NCBI RefSeq assembly: GCF_000429965.1
Contig: NZ_AUCW01000020.1
Coordinates: 1 to 64,000 of the forward strand
Direction of reading: 5' to 3'
DNA length: 64,000 nt
Source: Desulfogranum mediterraneum DSM 13871
GTDB lineage: Bacteria; Desulfobacterota; Desulfobulbia; Desulfobulbales; Desulfobulbaceae
The translations under genes and the position numbers were made by a program. The notes beneath the pieces are model-generated. The model had not been told where the DNA came from. It saw nothing but the letters and a program-made list of their open reading frames with translations, and searched no databases. This document shows positions 35,898-44,282 of this stretch, piece after piece (position 1 is the first letter of the stretch; each line of letters opens with the position of its first letter).

Positions 35898-36896
35898 TTA
35901 CTCAAAGGTATCAAGGTAGGCATAGAGCGCCGGTGAGCCTCCGGTATGGAGGAACAGGACGTTGGCTCCGGGGGCGAAGTGATCGTTGCGGACCAGGTCA
36001 ATCAGGCCGGCCATGGCCTTACCGGAGTAGACCGGATCCAGCAGGATGGACTCGGTCTGGGCCAGCAGCTTCACCGCCTCGACCATGCTCTCGGTGGGCA
36101 GAGAGTAGCCCGGTCCCACGTAGCCGTCAAAGCAGGTGATCTCCTCTGCCGGCACGCTCTCGCGTACCCCCAGACGGGCAGCGGTTTCCAGGGCCAGCTT
36201 GTGGACGATCTCTTCCTGGACCGGCTTGGTCCGGCTGACGTTGATCCCGGAGACCGGGATCCCGGCATTGCTGCCGTACATTCCCACCACCATGCCGGCA
36301 TGGGTACCGGCGCTGCCGCTGGGCACTACCATGTGGTCGATCTTGAGGTTACGCGCAAAGAGCTGCTGCTGGATCTCCTGGGCACAGGCCACGTAACCGG
36401 TGGCGCCGATGGCGTTGGAGGCCCCGCCGGGGATGATGTAGGGCTTCCTGCCGCTGCCCTCTACCTCTGCAGCCAGCTGCTCCATTGCAGCCATCATGTC
36501 CGAGCCGCCGGGGACCACGGTGATGCTCTTCACCCCCATCAGCTTGAACAGAAAGTTGTTGCCGGAACCGTCTTCCCGGTAACTGCCGGCGACCCGTTCT
36601 TCCAACACCAGGTGGCAGTCCATCCCCTCCTTCACGGCCCAGGAGAGGGTGAGGCGGCAGTGGTTGGACTGGACCGCACCACAGGTGATGATGGTGTCTG
36701 CGCCCTTTTCCAGGGCATCAGCGATACAGAAGTCCAGCTTTCTGGTCTTGTTGCCGCCGGCACAACCGGGAAGAAGATCATCACGCTTGATAAAGAGGTT
36801 CACCTTGTTACCCAGGGCTGCCGAGAAGGCGGGAAGCGCCTCGATGGGGGTGGCATCCTGAACATAGTTTCTTCTGGGGAATTGGGTCAGATTCAT
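35898..36896 (-). CDS. PLP-dependent D-cysteine desulfhydrase / cysteate sulfo-lyase-like enzyme
   Basis: 332 residues of the ACC-deaminase / D-cysteine desulfhydrase family. The PLP lysine is near residue 50 in CAGGNKTRKLDF, followed by TCGAVQSNHCRLT, SGSAGTHAGMVVG and LLDPVYSGKAMAGLIDLV, all conserved in DcyD. The same fold includes L-cysteate sulfo-lyase (CuyA), which releases sulfite, pyruvate and ammonium. Sequence alone does not separate D-cysteine from cysteate. Just downstream of a RidA gene whose product would remove the 2-aminoacrylate such beta-eliminations generate, and upstream of a TRAP importer. Confidence 0.85.
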   Translation of the reverse strand: MNLTQFPRRNYVQDATPIEALPAFSAALGNKVNLFIKRDDLLPGCAGGNKTRKLDFCIADALEKGADTIITCGAVQSNHCRLTLSWAVKEGMDCHLVLEERVAGSYREDGSGNNFLFKLMGVKSITVVPGGSDMMAAMEQLAAEVEGSGRKPYIIPGGASNAIGATGYVACAQEIQQQLFARNLKIDHMVVPSGSAGTHAGMVVGMYGSNAGIPVSGINVSRTKPVQEEIVHKLALETAARLGVRESVPAEEITCFDGYVGPGYSLPTESMVEAVKLLAQTESILLDPVYSGKAMAGLIDLVRNDHFAPGANVLFLHTGGSPALYAYLDTFE

Positions 36897-36931
36897 TCTA
36901 TTGCCTATGAAGGTTAAATTAAAAAAAATAA

Positions 36932-37318
36932 TTAGGGGATAAACACGACTGCTTCAATTTCGATATCAGCTCCCAGGGGGAGCGCTGCAACCTGGTAGGC
37001 ACTCCGTGCCGGACAGGGGGTCTGGAAATACTCTGCGTAGACCGTGTTGACCTCTTGAAAGTCCTTGATGTCTGCCAAAAACAGCGAGACCTTGACCACG
37101 TCTTCCAGGCCTGCTCCGGCCGCCTTGATCACGGCGGCAAGGTTCTTCAGGGCCTGATGGGCACGCAGGCTGATCGCTCCCTCAGGGATGGTGCCGGTTG
37201 CCGGGTCGATGGGCAGCTGGCCGGAGGTAAAGAGCAGATTGTTGGCCTGGATGGCCTGGGAGTAGGGTCCGACTGCTCCAGGGGCTGCACTGGTCTCGAT
37301 TACTTTTTTCTCTGTCAT
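36932..37318 (-). CDS. ridA: RidA-family 2-iminoacid/enamine deaminase
   Basis: 128 residues from the ATG at 37318; the longer frame to 37462 runs back through the promoter. RidA signatures are clear: APGAVGPYSQAI near the start, LLFTSGQLPIDPATG, VVKVSLFLADIKDFQEVN, and PARSAYQVAALPLGADIEIE with the catalytic arginine. Trimeric enzyme hydrolysing 2-aminoacrylate and related imines to ketoacids and ammonium. First gene of the lyase-TRAP operon, a logical partner for a PLP beta-eliminating enzyme. Confidence 0.92.
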   Translation of the reverse strand: MTEKKVIETSAAPGAVGPYSQAIQANNLLFTSGQLPIDPATGTIPEGAISLRAHQALKNLAAVIKAAGAGLEDVVKVSLFLADIKDFQEVNTVYAEYFQTPCPARSAYQVAALPLGADIEIEAVVFIP

Positions 37319-37405
37319 TCGCTTGCCGATATGCTGAGATTTTATCATCTTTCGCAGTGCACCAAGACACTGCAAATCCGTTGTTAGCGATGAGCCAAAA
37401 TGACG

Positions 37406-37417
37406 AATGTCGACATT
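37406..37417. promoter_or_regulatory. AATGTCGACATT operator, ridA side
   Basis: Perfect 12-bp palindrome lying just downstream of a minus-strand promoter (TTGACA at 37458-37453, 17-bp spacer, CATAAG at 37435-37430). A bound protein would overlap the transcription start, so repression is expected. An identical site lies at 37712. A TGTCGACA core is plausible for a GntR/FCD regulator. Confidence 0.6.
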
Positions 37418-37429
37418 TTTTGTGATTTC

Positions 37430-37458
37430 CTTATGCCAGAGTTGAAAATAGTTGTCAA
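37430..37458 (-). promoter_or_regulatory. candidate sigma-70 promoter of the ridA-TRAP operon
   Basis: Minus strand TTGACA, 17 bases, CATAAG (4 of 6 to TATAAT). It sits about 110 bp before ridA and directly upstream of the palindrome at 37406. Confidence 0.5.
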
Positions 37459-37676
37459 ACAAAAAGAGCAGAGAGCAGGGCTAAAAAACCGGGCTGTCAA
37501 TCATTAAAAAGTGATGAAACTGAACAGTCCTCCTGATGAAGAGGGTTCTTCCCTGCTGCTCCAGCCCAGTGAGATCGACAGAGCCCCCTGGCCATACTCC
37601 ACTGAAATGTTACGAGAAAAACAGAGCTCTCCCCGGGGGGCCCTGCCCCGGACCCTGCCTGGGAGGGGTGAAAGAG

Positions 37677-37705
37677 TTGACAGGGACGATGAACCGTGTA
37701 ATTAA
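37677..37705 (+). promoter_or_regulatory. candidate sigma-70 promoter of the decarboxylase gene
   Basis: TTGACA, 17-base spacer, AATTAA (weak -10). Followed within 7 bp by the second AATGTCGACATT palindrome, the same promoter-operator arrangement as on the divergent side. Confidence 0.4.
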
Positions 37706-37711
37706 ATGTCG

Positions 37712-37723
37712 AATGTCGACATT
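37712..37723. promoter_or_regulatory. AATGTCGACATT operator, decarboxylase side
   Basis: Identical to the palindrome at 37406, with identical flanks (GAATGTCGACATTTTTT). An extra overlapping half site AATGTCGA precedes it. About 140 bp upstream of the PLP decarboxylase start. Confidence 0.6.
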
Positions 37724-37861
37724 TTTTTTGGATAACTCAAACCCTTCAGTGATCTCTTGGGGAAAAGAAGGTCCTCACTGCAAGCGACAATCGGTCAAAG
37801 ATAGATCCTGAAAACAGCCGGCCAACGGCTCACCTTAACCACACAATCCGGAGCTACAACC

Positions 37862-39298
37862 ATGGATCACACCACCTTGGACCCGCAGGACTGGGAGGCC
37901 TTCCGACAGACAGCGTATACCATGCTGGATGAGGCCTTGAACACCATGATGACCGCCAGGGAGGGCAGGGTCTGGACCCCCATGCCCGCTGAGATGAAGG
38001 AGGCGCTGAACAGGGAACTGCCCAGCCAGGGGATCGGGCCGGAGGCGGTGCAGGAAAAGATCAGCGCCCTGCTCCCTTACGGAGTGGGCAACACCCATCC
38101 CCGCTTCTTCGGTTGGGTGCACGGGGCCGGCAGCCCCGGCTGTCTGCTGGCCGAGATCGGCGCTGCAGCCATGAACGCCAACCTGGGAGGACGGGACCAT
38201 GGGGCCATCCATGTGGAGAAGCAGGTCCTGGAATGGTGCAGAGAGATGATGGGCTTCCCTGAAGGTTCCAGCGGCCTGCTGGTTTCCGGCACCTCCATGG
38301 CAACGGTGATCGCCCTGAAAACCGCCAGGGACCAACGCCTCGGGGTCTCCTGCAGAGCTGAGGGCCTGGGCGATCCCGGCCTGGTGGGCTATGCCTCTGC
38401 CCAGGCCCACTCCTGTCTGCAGCGGGCCTTTGATCTCCTGGGCCTGGGCAGTGATGCCCTCCGCCCGATCCCCTGCGATCCATCCTTTCAGTTGGACCTG
38501 GGGGCCCTCAAAAGACAGATCCACAGGGACCGGGAGCAGGGGCTCACCCCCTTCCTGGTCATCGGCACAGCCGGTTCGGTCAACCTGGGGGCCATCGACG
38601 ACCTGGATGCGCTGGCCGATATCGCAGTAGAAGAGGAGCTCTGGTTCCATATCGACGGTGCCTTCGGGGCAACAGCTATCCTGGCCGATGATCCGGCAAT
38701 CAACCTCAACGGCCTGGACCGGGCCGATTCCCTGGCCTTTGACTTTCACAAGTGGCTCCATGTCAACTACGATGCCGGCTGCATCCTGATCCGCTCGGCC
38801 AAGCTGCACCTCCAGGCCTTCAGCGGCCGGGCAGAGTATCTCCAGGCAGCCGGCCAGGGCCTGGCCGCCGGCAACCCCTGGCCCGTGGATTTCGGGCCTG
38901 AACTCTCCCGTGGCTTTCGGGCCCTGAAGGTATGGGCCCACCTCCAGGAGCACGGCACCGACAAGCTGGGGGCTGCCATCCGCCAGAACTGTGCCCAGGC
39001 ACGCTACCTGGGCAGCAGGGTTGCCGCCTCCCCGGATTTTGAGCTGCTGGCACCGGTGCTGCTCAATATCGTCTGTTTCCGCTTCACTGCTGCAAATCCC
39101 GGGGAGCTTGATGAACTCAACCAGGCCATCGTGATCCAACTCCAGGAGAGCGGTACCGCCGCCCCCTCCACCACCCAGCTCCATGGCCGCCTGGCCATCC
39201 GGGTCAACCTCACCAACCATCGCACCGAGACCGCGGACCTGGACCTGCTGCTGCAAGAGGCCTGGCGCCTCGGCCGGACCTTGGGCGAAACTGCATAG
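37862..39298 (+). CDS. PLP-dependent group II decarboxylase
   Basis: 478 residues related to aromatic-amino-acid, glutamate and cysteine-sulfinate decarboxylases. Landmarks: HPRFFGWVHGAGSP, the GLLVSGTSMATVIAL block, FLVIGTAGSVNLGAIDD, WFHIDGAFGA, and the PLP lysine near residue 297 in FDFHKWLHVNYD. Likely substrate is an acidic or aromatic amino acid. Because it shares an operator with the TRAP/lyase operon, the same imported amino acid or a derivative is a candidate; a cysteate decarboxylase would make taurine. That assignment is inference only. Confidence 0.87.
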   Translation: MDHTTLDPQDWEAFRQTAYTMLDEALNTMMTAREGRVWTPMPAEMKEALNRELPSQGIGPEAVQEKISALLPYGVGNTHPRFFGWVHGAGSPGCLLAEIGAAAMNANLGGRDHGAIHVEKQVLEWCREMMGFPEGSSGLLVSGTSMATVIALKTARDQRLGVSCRAEGLGDPGLVGYASAQAHSCLQRAFDLLGLGSDALRPIPCDPSFQLDLGALKRQIHRDREQGLTPFLVIGTAGSVNLGAIDDLDALADIAVEEELWFHIDGAFGATAILADDPAINLNGLDRADSLAFDFHKWLHVNYDAGCILIRSAKLHLQAFSGRAEYLQAAGQGLAAGNPWPVDFGPELSRGFRALKVWAHLQEHGTDKLGAAIRQNCAQARYLGSRVAASPDFELLAPVLLNIVCFRFTAANPGELDELNQAIVIQLQESGTAAPSTTQLHGRLAIRVNLTNHRTETADLDLLLQEAWRLGRTLGETA

Positions 39299-39451
39299 TC
39301 GAGCAGCCTGCCTGTGATCTGGTGGATCACCGGGGGCTGGGTGACCATTCGGGCCGCCCTCGGCCTGCTGCGTATCTGGCCGGGAACGGCAGGCAGCCCG
39401 CTCATCCCCCCTCATCGCCCCTGAATAATCGACACAGCTCTTGCCCTGTTT

Positions 39452-40396
39452 TCAGGGCGTCTGCAGCGAGAACTCTGAGATCTGGCGGAGTTCACGGCAG
39501 AGGTGTTCTTGAAAACAGCGCTCCGTCACGGTCTCCTCTTTATCCCGAAAGCGCACACAGGATATGGAATTTTCCAATTTTTGGGGAGTGATTCTGATCG
39601 GCACAATGGTCCCCCGGGCAATCTGTCTGCTGATGAGATGACTCACCGTAATCCCCAGCCCCAGCCCCTCTTCAATGGCAGCAACGATCGCCGTGGCGCT
39701 GTCGGCGACAAAAACCAGGGATAAGGCCGGAGGGGCCTCCCCAAAATGGAGCTTGAACCAACTGCGAAAAAGGGCAATATCCGTCTTGTAGCCGATGTAG
39801 TTCTGCCTGATCAGTTCCTCATAGTCTGCTCCGAGGACCTGCTCTTCATAGACCTCTCTGGAGCAGGCCAGGACAAACTCCTCAACAACCATGGACTCGA
39901 TGGTATAGGCCCTGTCCCCGCCTGGAGTATCCAAAAAGATGGGCAGGATATCGATATAGGCAAAATCAAGTTCACCTGCTGCAACCTGGCCAAAGAGGTG
40001 GTTGGGATCCCCCAGCTCAAGCTGAAAGGAGACCGCCGGGTAACGGCGATGAAAGGAGGCACAGACCTGGGGCAGGTAGCGTTGCCCGAACTCAGCAGGG
40101 GCGCCGATGCGCAGCAGGCCGGCAGGTGTTTCCCTGCTCTCATCGAGGTGCCTGAGGCCGGCTTCAAGCTCTCCCATGAAGCCCTGGACAATGGTGTAGA
40201 GTTTCTGGGCGGCTGCAGTGGGAACCAGGCGCCGGTTCACCCTGGTGAACAGGGCGGTCTGCAGCTCTTCTTCCAATTTTTTCAGATGCTGGCTCACCCC
40301 GGACTGGGTGAGATGTAACTGCCTGGCTGCAGCGGTGCTGCTCTGCTGGTTAAAGATGTGATAAAAGACCTTTAAGCGGTTGAAATCGGGAAGCAT
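39452..40396 (-). CDS. LysR-family transcriptional regulator
   Basis: 314 residues. Helix-turn-helix QQSSTAAARQLHLTQSGVSQ, then KLEEELQTALFTRVNRRLVP, and an effector domain with GLLRIGAPAEFGQRYLP. Divergent from the mtnN-luxS pair with 134 bp between; a TTAATT-N5-AATTAA dyad lies there. Probably regulates that pair, or itself. Confidence 0.88.
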   Translation of the reverse strand: MLPDFNRLKVFYHIFNQQSSTAAARQLHLTQSGVSQHLKKLEEELQTALFTRVNRRLVPTAAAQKLYTIVQGFMGELEAGLRHLDESRETPAGLLRIGAPAEFGQRYLPQVCASFHRRYPAVSFQLELGDPNHLFGQVAAGELDFAYIDILPIFLDTPGGDRAYTIESMVVEEFVLACSREVYEEQVLGADYEELIRQNYIGYKTDIALFRSWFKLHFGEAPPALSLVFVADSATAIVAAIEEGLGLGITVSHLISRQIARGTIVPIRITPQKLENSISCVRFRDKEETVTERCFQEHLCRELRQISEFSLQTP

Positions 40397-40445
40397 GGCG
40401 CCCCACCCTTTCGGTAAGTTTTAATAATCAAAAACAGTAGAACGA

Positions 40446-40462
40446 TTAATTTTACTAATTAA
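40446..40462. promoter_or_regulatory. TTAATT-N5-AATTAA dyad, candidate LysR site
   Basis: Perfect 6-5-6 inverted repeat between the LysR gene and mtnN, fitting an AT-rich LysR binding site. Confidence 0.4.
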
Positions 40463-40530
40463 CGCTTCCTGCCGTATGATGCAAGCGTTCAAGGGGATCA
40501 GCCCCGGCAAAAACGACAGGAGAACTGAAG

Positions 40531-41244
40531 GTGAAGATAGGAATCATTGCAGCGATGGAAGAGGAACTGGCACTGCTGGTGGAGCAGTTGGACAATGCCC
40601 TGACCACCCGTTTCGGCCGGTTCAGCTACCACCTCGGCCAAATCCGAGGGGTGGAGGTGGCCCTGTTTCTCTGCGGCATCGGCAAGGTGAATGCCGCCGT
40701 GGGCACCACCCTCCTGCTCGATCGCTTCAGGCCCGACTGCCTGATCAACACAGGGGTGGCCGGTGGTTTTGCCCAAGAGCTTGAGATCGGCGACGTGGTT
40801 ATCTCCTCAGAGGCGTGCCATTACGACGCCGATGCAACCGCCTTTGACTACCAGATGGGTCAGATTCCGCAGATGCCGCCAACCTACCAGGCAGATGCCA
40901 GGCTCAGCCGTCTGGCAGACAAGGCCTGTCTGGCCTGCGAGGAGCTGGTGGTCCATCACGGTCCGATTCTCTCCGGTGACTCCTTTGTCCACGCCCCTGA
41001 ACAGATTGCCGCCATCAGCGAAAAATTTCCCGATGTCATGGCGGTCGAAATGGAGGGGGCTGCCGTCGCCCAGACCGGATTTCTCTTCCAGGTACCCTTC
41101 ATCCTGATCAGGACCATTTCCGATAAGGTCCGGGAAAGCGGCAACAGCGCGGTCTATGCAGACTGCCTGAAGGCTGCGGCAGAAAACTCCGTCACCATAG
41201 TACTCGCCATGCTGGACCATATTCATGGAGAACCAAATGCGTAA
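40531..41244 (+). CDS. mtnN: 5'-methylthioadenosine/S-adenosylhomocysteine nucleosidase
   Basis: 237 residues with a GTG start preceded by AGGAGAACTGAAG. Family blocks: [14 protein letters not shown] at the N-terminus, [49 protein letters not shown] and the active-site [13 protein letters not shown]. Cleaves MTA and SAH to adenine and the thioribosyl product. Overlaps luxS by 8 bp, giving the two consecutive steps that recycle S-adenosylhomocysteine to homocysteine. Confidence 0.95.
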   Translation: MKIGIIAAMEEELALLVEQLDNALTTRFGRFSYHLGQIRGVEVALFLCGIGKVNAAVGTTLLLDRFRPDCLINTGVAGGFAQELEIGDVVISSEACHYDADATAFDYQMGQIPQMPPTYQADARLSRLADKACLACEELVVHHGPILSGDSFVHAPEQIAAISEKFPDVMAVEMEGAAVAQTGFLFQVPFILIRTISDKVRESGNSAVYADCLKAAAENSVTIVLAMLDHIHGEPNA

Positions 41245-41716
41245 GATCGAAAGCTTCAAGATTGACCACACCCGACTGCAGCGGGGGCTCTATGTTTCCC
41301 GCAAGGACCCGGTGGGCGCCACGACCGTGACCACCTTTGACCTGCGGCTGAAGGAACCCGACAGAGAAGCGGCTCTGGACCCGGCCGCGGCACATACCAT
41401 TGAACACCTGGGCGCCACCTTCCTCCGTAACCATCCCCAATTCGGCCCCAGGATCCTCTACTTCGGCCCCATGGGCTGCCTGACAGGATTCTACCTGCTC
41501 ATAAGCGACAACCTTGAGGCTGCCGCACTGCTGCCGCTCATCCAGGAGCTCTTCTGCTATATGGCCGACTTTACAGGGGCCATTCCCGGGGCCAGCGCCG
41601 TTGAATGCGGCAACCACAGCTTGATGGACCTGGCCGCGGCCAGGTTGGAGGCAGGACGCTATCTTAAGGAGGTGCTCAGCGGGAGCCGCGGCCCCTGCCT
41701 GAGCTACCCGGAGTAA
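41237..41716 (+). CDS. luxS: S-ribosylhomocysteine lyase
   Basis: 159 residues; the start at 41237 has GGAG five bases upstream and the usual N-terminal spacing ([18 protein letters not shown]). The metal motif HTIEH is near residue 52 and the third metal ligand cysteine near 124 ([11 protein letters not shown]). It converts S-ribosylhomocysteine to homocysteine and the AI-2 precursor DPD. Translationally coupled to mtnN. The convergent OvoA gene produces SAH through its methyltransferase, a plausible local source of substrate. Confidence 0.95.
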   Translation: MRKIESFKIDHTRLQRGLYVSRKDPVGATTVTTFDLRLKEPDREAALDPAAAHTIEHLGATFLRNHPQFGPRILYFGPMGCLTGFYLLISDNLEAAALLPLIQELFCYMADFTGAIPGASAVECGNHSLMDLAAARLEAGRYLKEVLSGSRGPCLSYPE

Positions 41717-41809
41717 GCTATCCGGAGTAAGCTATCCTGCCTACACGCCAGCAAGGCTTGGACTCCTGAATCGGACAACAGGGGCGGCACCACCGCCCCT
41801 GTCTTGGCC

Positions 41810-43915
41810 TCAGCGCCGCTCCCAGCAGGTCAGTTGGGCCAGGGTATGTTGATACTTTCTACCGGTCTCCCGGAGCACAAAGGGGAGATCAAGCGGTTCT
41901 GCCAGCAGGGTGAAATGCTCCTGGAGGATCTCCTTGAGCCCCTCCAGGGTGGTATGGGGTTCCCCATCCTGCCTGAAGCCGCCGATCCAGTTCTCCCGCC
42001 TGGTAAACTCCTCAATCCAGGTATAGGGTGAGGTGAGCACCAGGACCCCGCCCGGGTTGAGGCGTTCGTGGATGGTGGTGAGAAACTTGGCCGGATCGTA
42101 GAGCCGGTCCAGGAGATTGGCGGCCACGATCAGATCATAGCCCCTGAACCTGGGTTTCAGGTTGGAGGCATCCCCCTGGCTGAACTCGACCTTATCCCTG
42201 CTCGACTCCAGGCCGAACTCGGCCAGGCAATGTTCATGAAAGGAGACGATCTCTCCCTCTTCCACCAGCTCATAGCGAATCACCCCCTTCTCCCGCATCT
42301 GAAAACCGATCCGGATGAAGCGGGCGGAGAAATCGATCCCCTGGACAAAGGCAAACTCCCGAGCCAGTTCAAAGCTGGTCCTGCCCACGGCACAGCCAAG
42401 ATCCAGGGCCTTGGCCCTGGGCCTCCCCGCTGTCACGGCCAGAGCCTGTCTGGCTACGGCCAGGGGAAAGTTCTCCACCCCAAAGTAACTGGGGCCATAG
42501 TGGGCCTCGCAATACTGGGAGACCGCAGCATCGGTCTCATACATGGCCTCGGGCAGGGCCACCGGCTGCTCTGATTCCAGATAGCGGAAGCCGGCATGCT
42601 GGAAGAAGTGGCGCCTGAATCCATAGCGCGCATCCCTGCAGGCCTCGTTGCCGGTGGAGATCCAGGAACCGCCCTTGATCAGGTTGTGGCGGGTATCAAA
42701 GGTGGGGGTGGAGAAGTCATCGTAGCAGGGGTGGACCTCAAAGCCGGCAAAGCCGCTGATCGGGGTCTCGGTCCACTGCCAGACATTGCCGATGAGATCG
42801 AAGAACTCGCCAAAGGAAAAGCGGTTCACCGGGCAGGGCGAAGCCCAGTACTCCAGGTTGATGTTCCCGGGAGCCCGCTCCCAGTAAGGCTGGTCTGCGA
42901 TGGGCTCAAGGCCCCTTAGGTGGTACCACTCCTCCTCGCTGGGCAAGCGGATGGGGGCCTTCCTGTTCTCGGCCAGCCAGTTGCAGAAGGCCTTGGCCTC
43001 CAGGTAGTTCACCTCCACGGGCCAGTCCCAGGGCATCTCGATGAGGCTGGCCATGGTCCGGTAACGGTAGCCCTGTTCGTCCTTGATCCAGAACAGGGGC
43101 TGCTCGGCCCGGGCATAGCTACGCCACTTCCACCCCTCCTCGCTCCAGAAGCGCTGCTGATGATAGCCGCCTGCCTCCACAAAGGACAGAAACTCCCCGT
43201 TGGAGACCAGGTACTTGGAGGCGGCAAAGTCCCGGACCTCGGCCTCATGGTTACCATACTCGTTGTCCCAGCCATAGAGGGGATCTGTCCTCTCCTTGCC
43301 CAGAACCACCCGGCCGCCCCGGACCGCCACCAGGCTGTTCTCCGGCGCCTCTCCGCTCTGCCCGCAGACCGGCCAGGCAGCCAGTTGGCGTACCTGCTCC
43401 AGAGGCAGGCGACGGATAATCACCGACGAGGTCTCCAGGTGGATCCGCTGATGCTCAATGCCCATCATGATCACCCAGAAGGGATCCTCCCAGCTTATGG
43501 GCATCTCCAGGGGCAGGCTGAGGATCTGCTGCTCCACAAAGGCCCTGACCAGCTGCCGGTACTCCCTGACCGCAGCCAGCGAAGGCCAGTCATAGTGACT
43601 GCTGTCCAGGTCGTCCCAGGACATCTCATCCACGCCCACGGCAAACATGGACTCAAAGCTCGGGTTGATCCGGGTGGTGGTGAGTTTGGCGGTAATCAGT
43701 TTATTGATGTAGAAGGCCGCGGTGTGGCCCAGGTAGAAGATCAGGGGATGCCGAAGCGGCTCGGCCCTGAGAAAGAAGGCCTGGTCACCGGCCGGAATGG
43801 CATAGAGCTGATCCTCCAGGCTAAAGGTGTCATCAAAGTATTGAAGGATCTCACTGCGTTTTTCTTCAGCAGTGCCCTGGTTGAGCACCGTTGTCCTGGT
43901 TATCCATTGTTCCAT
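41810..43915 (-). CDS. ovoA: 5-histidylcysteine sulfoxide synthase / mercaptohistidine methyltransferase (ovothiol)
   Basis: 701 residues with the three-part OvoA layout: a DinB-like N-terminal iron domain with the HQRIHLETS ligand motif near residue 155, an FGE/sulfatase-modifying-like domain about residues 200-440 (WDNEYGNHEAEVRDF, LPSEEEWYHLRG, NVWQWTETPISGF), and a C-terminal SAM methyltransferase (KALDLGCAVGRTSFELA). Joins cysteine sulfur to histidine C5 with oxygen, then N-methylates the mercaptohistidine. The oxygen requirement is notable in a probable anaerobe. Preceded by GGAGGAGATATG. Confidence 0.92.
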   Translation of the reverse strand: MEQWITRTTVLNQGTAEEKRSEILQYFDDTFSLEDQLYAIPAGDQAFFLRAEPLRHPLIFYLGHTAAFYINKLITAKLTTTRINPSFESMFAVGVDEMSWDDLDSSHYDWPSLAAVREYRQLVRAFVEQQILSLPLEMPISWEDPFWVIMMGIEHQRIHLETSSVIIRRLPLEQVRQLAAWPVCGQSGEAPENSLVAVRGGRVVLGKERTDPLYGWDNEYGNHEAEVRDFAASKYLVSNGEFLSFVEAGGYHQQRFWSEEGWKWRSYARAEQPLFWIKDEQGYRYRTMASLIEMPWDWPVEVNYLEAKAFCNWLAENRKAPIRLPSEEEWYHLRGLEPIADQPYWERAPGNINLEYWASPCPVNRFSFGEFFDLIGNVWQWTETPISGFAGFEVHPCYDDFSTPTFDTRHNLIKGGSWISTGNEACRDARYGFRRHFFQHAGFRYLESEQPVALPEAMYETDAAVSQYCEAHYGPSYFGVENFPLAVARQALAVTAGRPRAKALDLGCAVGRTSFELAREFAFVQGIDFSARFIRIGFQMREKGVIRYELVEEGEIVSFHEHCLAEFGLESSRDKVEFSQGDASNLKPRFRGYDLIVAANLLDRLYDPAKFLTTIHERLNPGGVLVLTSPYTWIEEFTRRENWIGGFRQDGEPHTTLEGLKEILQEHFTLLAEPLDLPFVLRETGRKYQHTLAQLTCWERR

Positions 43916-44282
43916 ATCTCCTCCTCCGCTCCTCCGCTCCTCCGCTCAAACAGCTCTACAGGCCTGCACTGATTCTTTTTCCATAACTCCTGAAAACTGT
44001 AGACATTAACCCTGAAAATGCCACTCAACTATCCGCTGGTCACTGCTCCTAAAGGGGCCAATTGGGCTCCCTGAGCGTTCCATTGCCAGGGAAAATTGTG
44101 TATACTCTGTGGTAGGACCCTTCTCCCCCTTGAGCTAGAGGAGCTCCAGGGACCAGGCACAGGCCTGCTGCGGTCATGGGTATCGATCTTCACAACACAG
44201 GACCCGCTGCGCGCCCCCTGGCCAAGGATTCAGGAGAAAGGTAAGATTTCCCCTCCACTACTCCATACCAACAGCTGAGACC
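43916..44282. other. intergenic region, short CTCCTCCG repeat
   Basis: 367 bp between divergent ovoA and the hybrid kinase. At about 43920-43946 is a three-fold CTCCTCCG-type repeat just upstream of ovoA. No gene seen. Confidence 0.5.

Noticed and set aside
37511-37705. 64-codon plus-strand frame in the ridA-decarboxylase gap
   Set aside because: It crosses the decarboxylase promoter region, has no ribosome-binding site and no recognisable motif.
44150-44175. AGGCACAGGCCTGCTG as a sigma-54 promoter for the hybrid kinase
   Set aside because: The GG-to-GC spacing is one base short.
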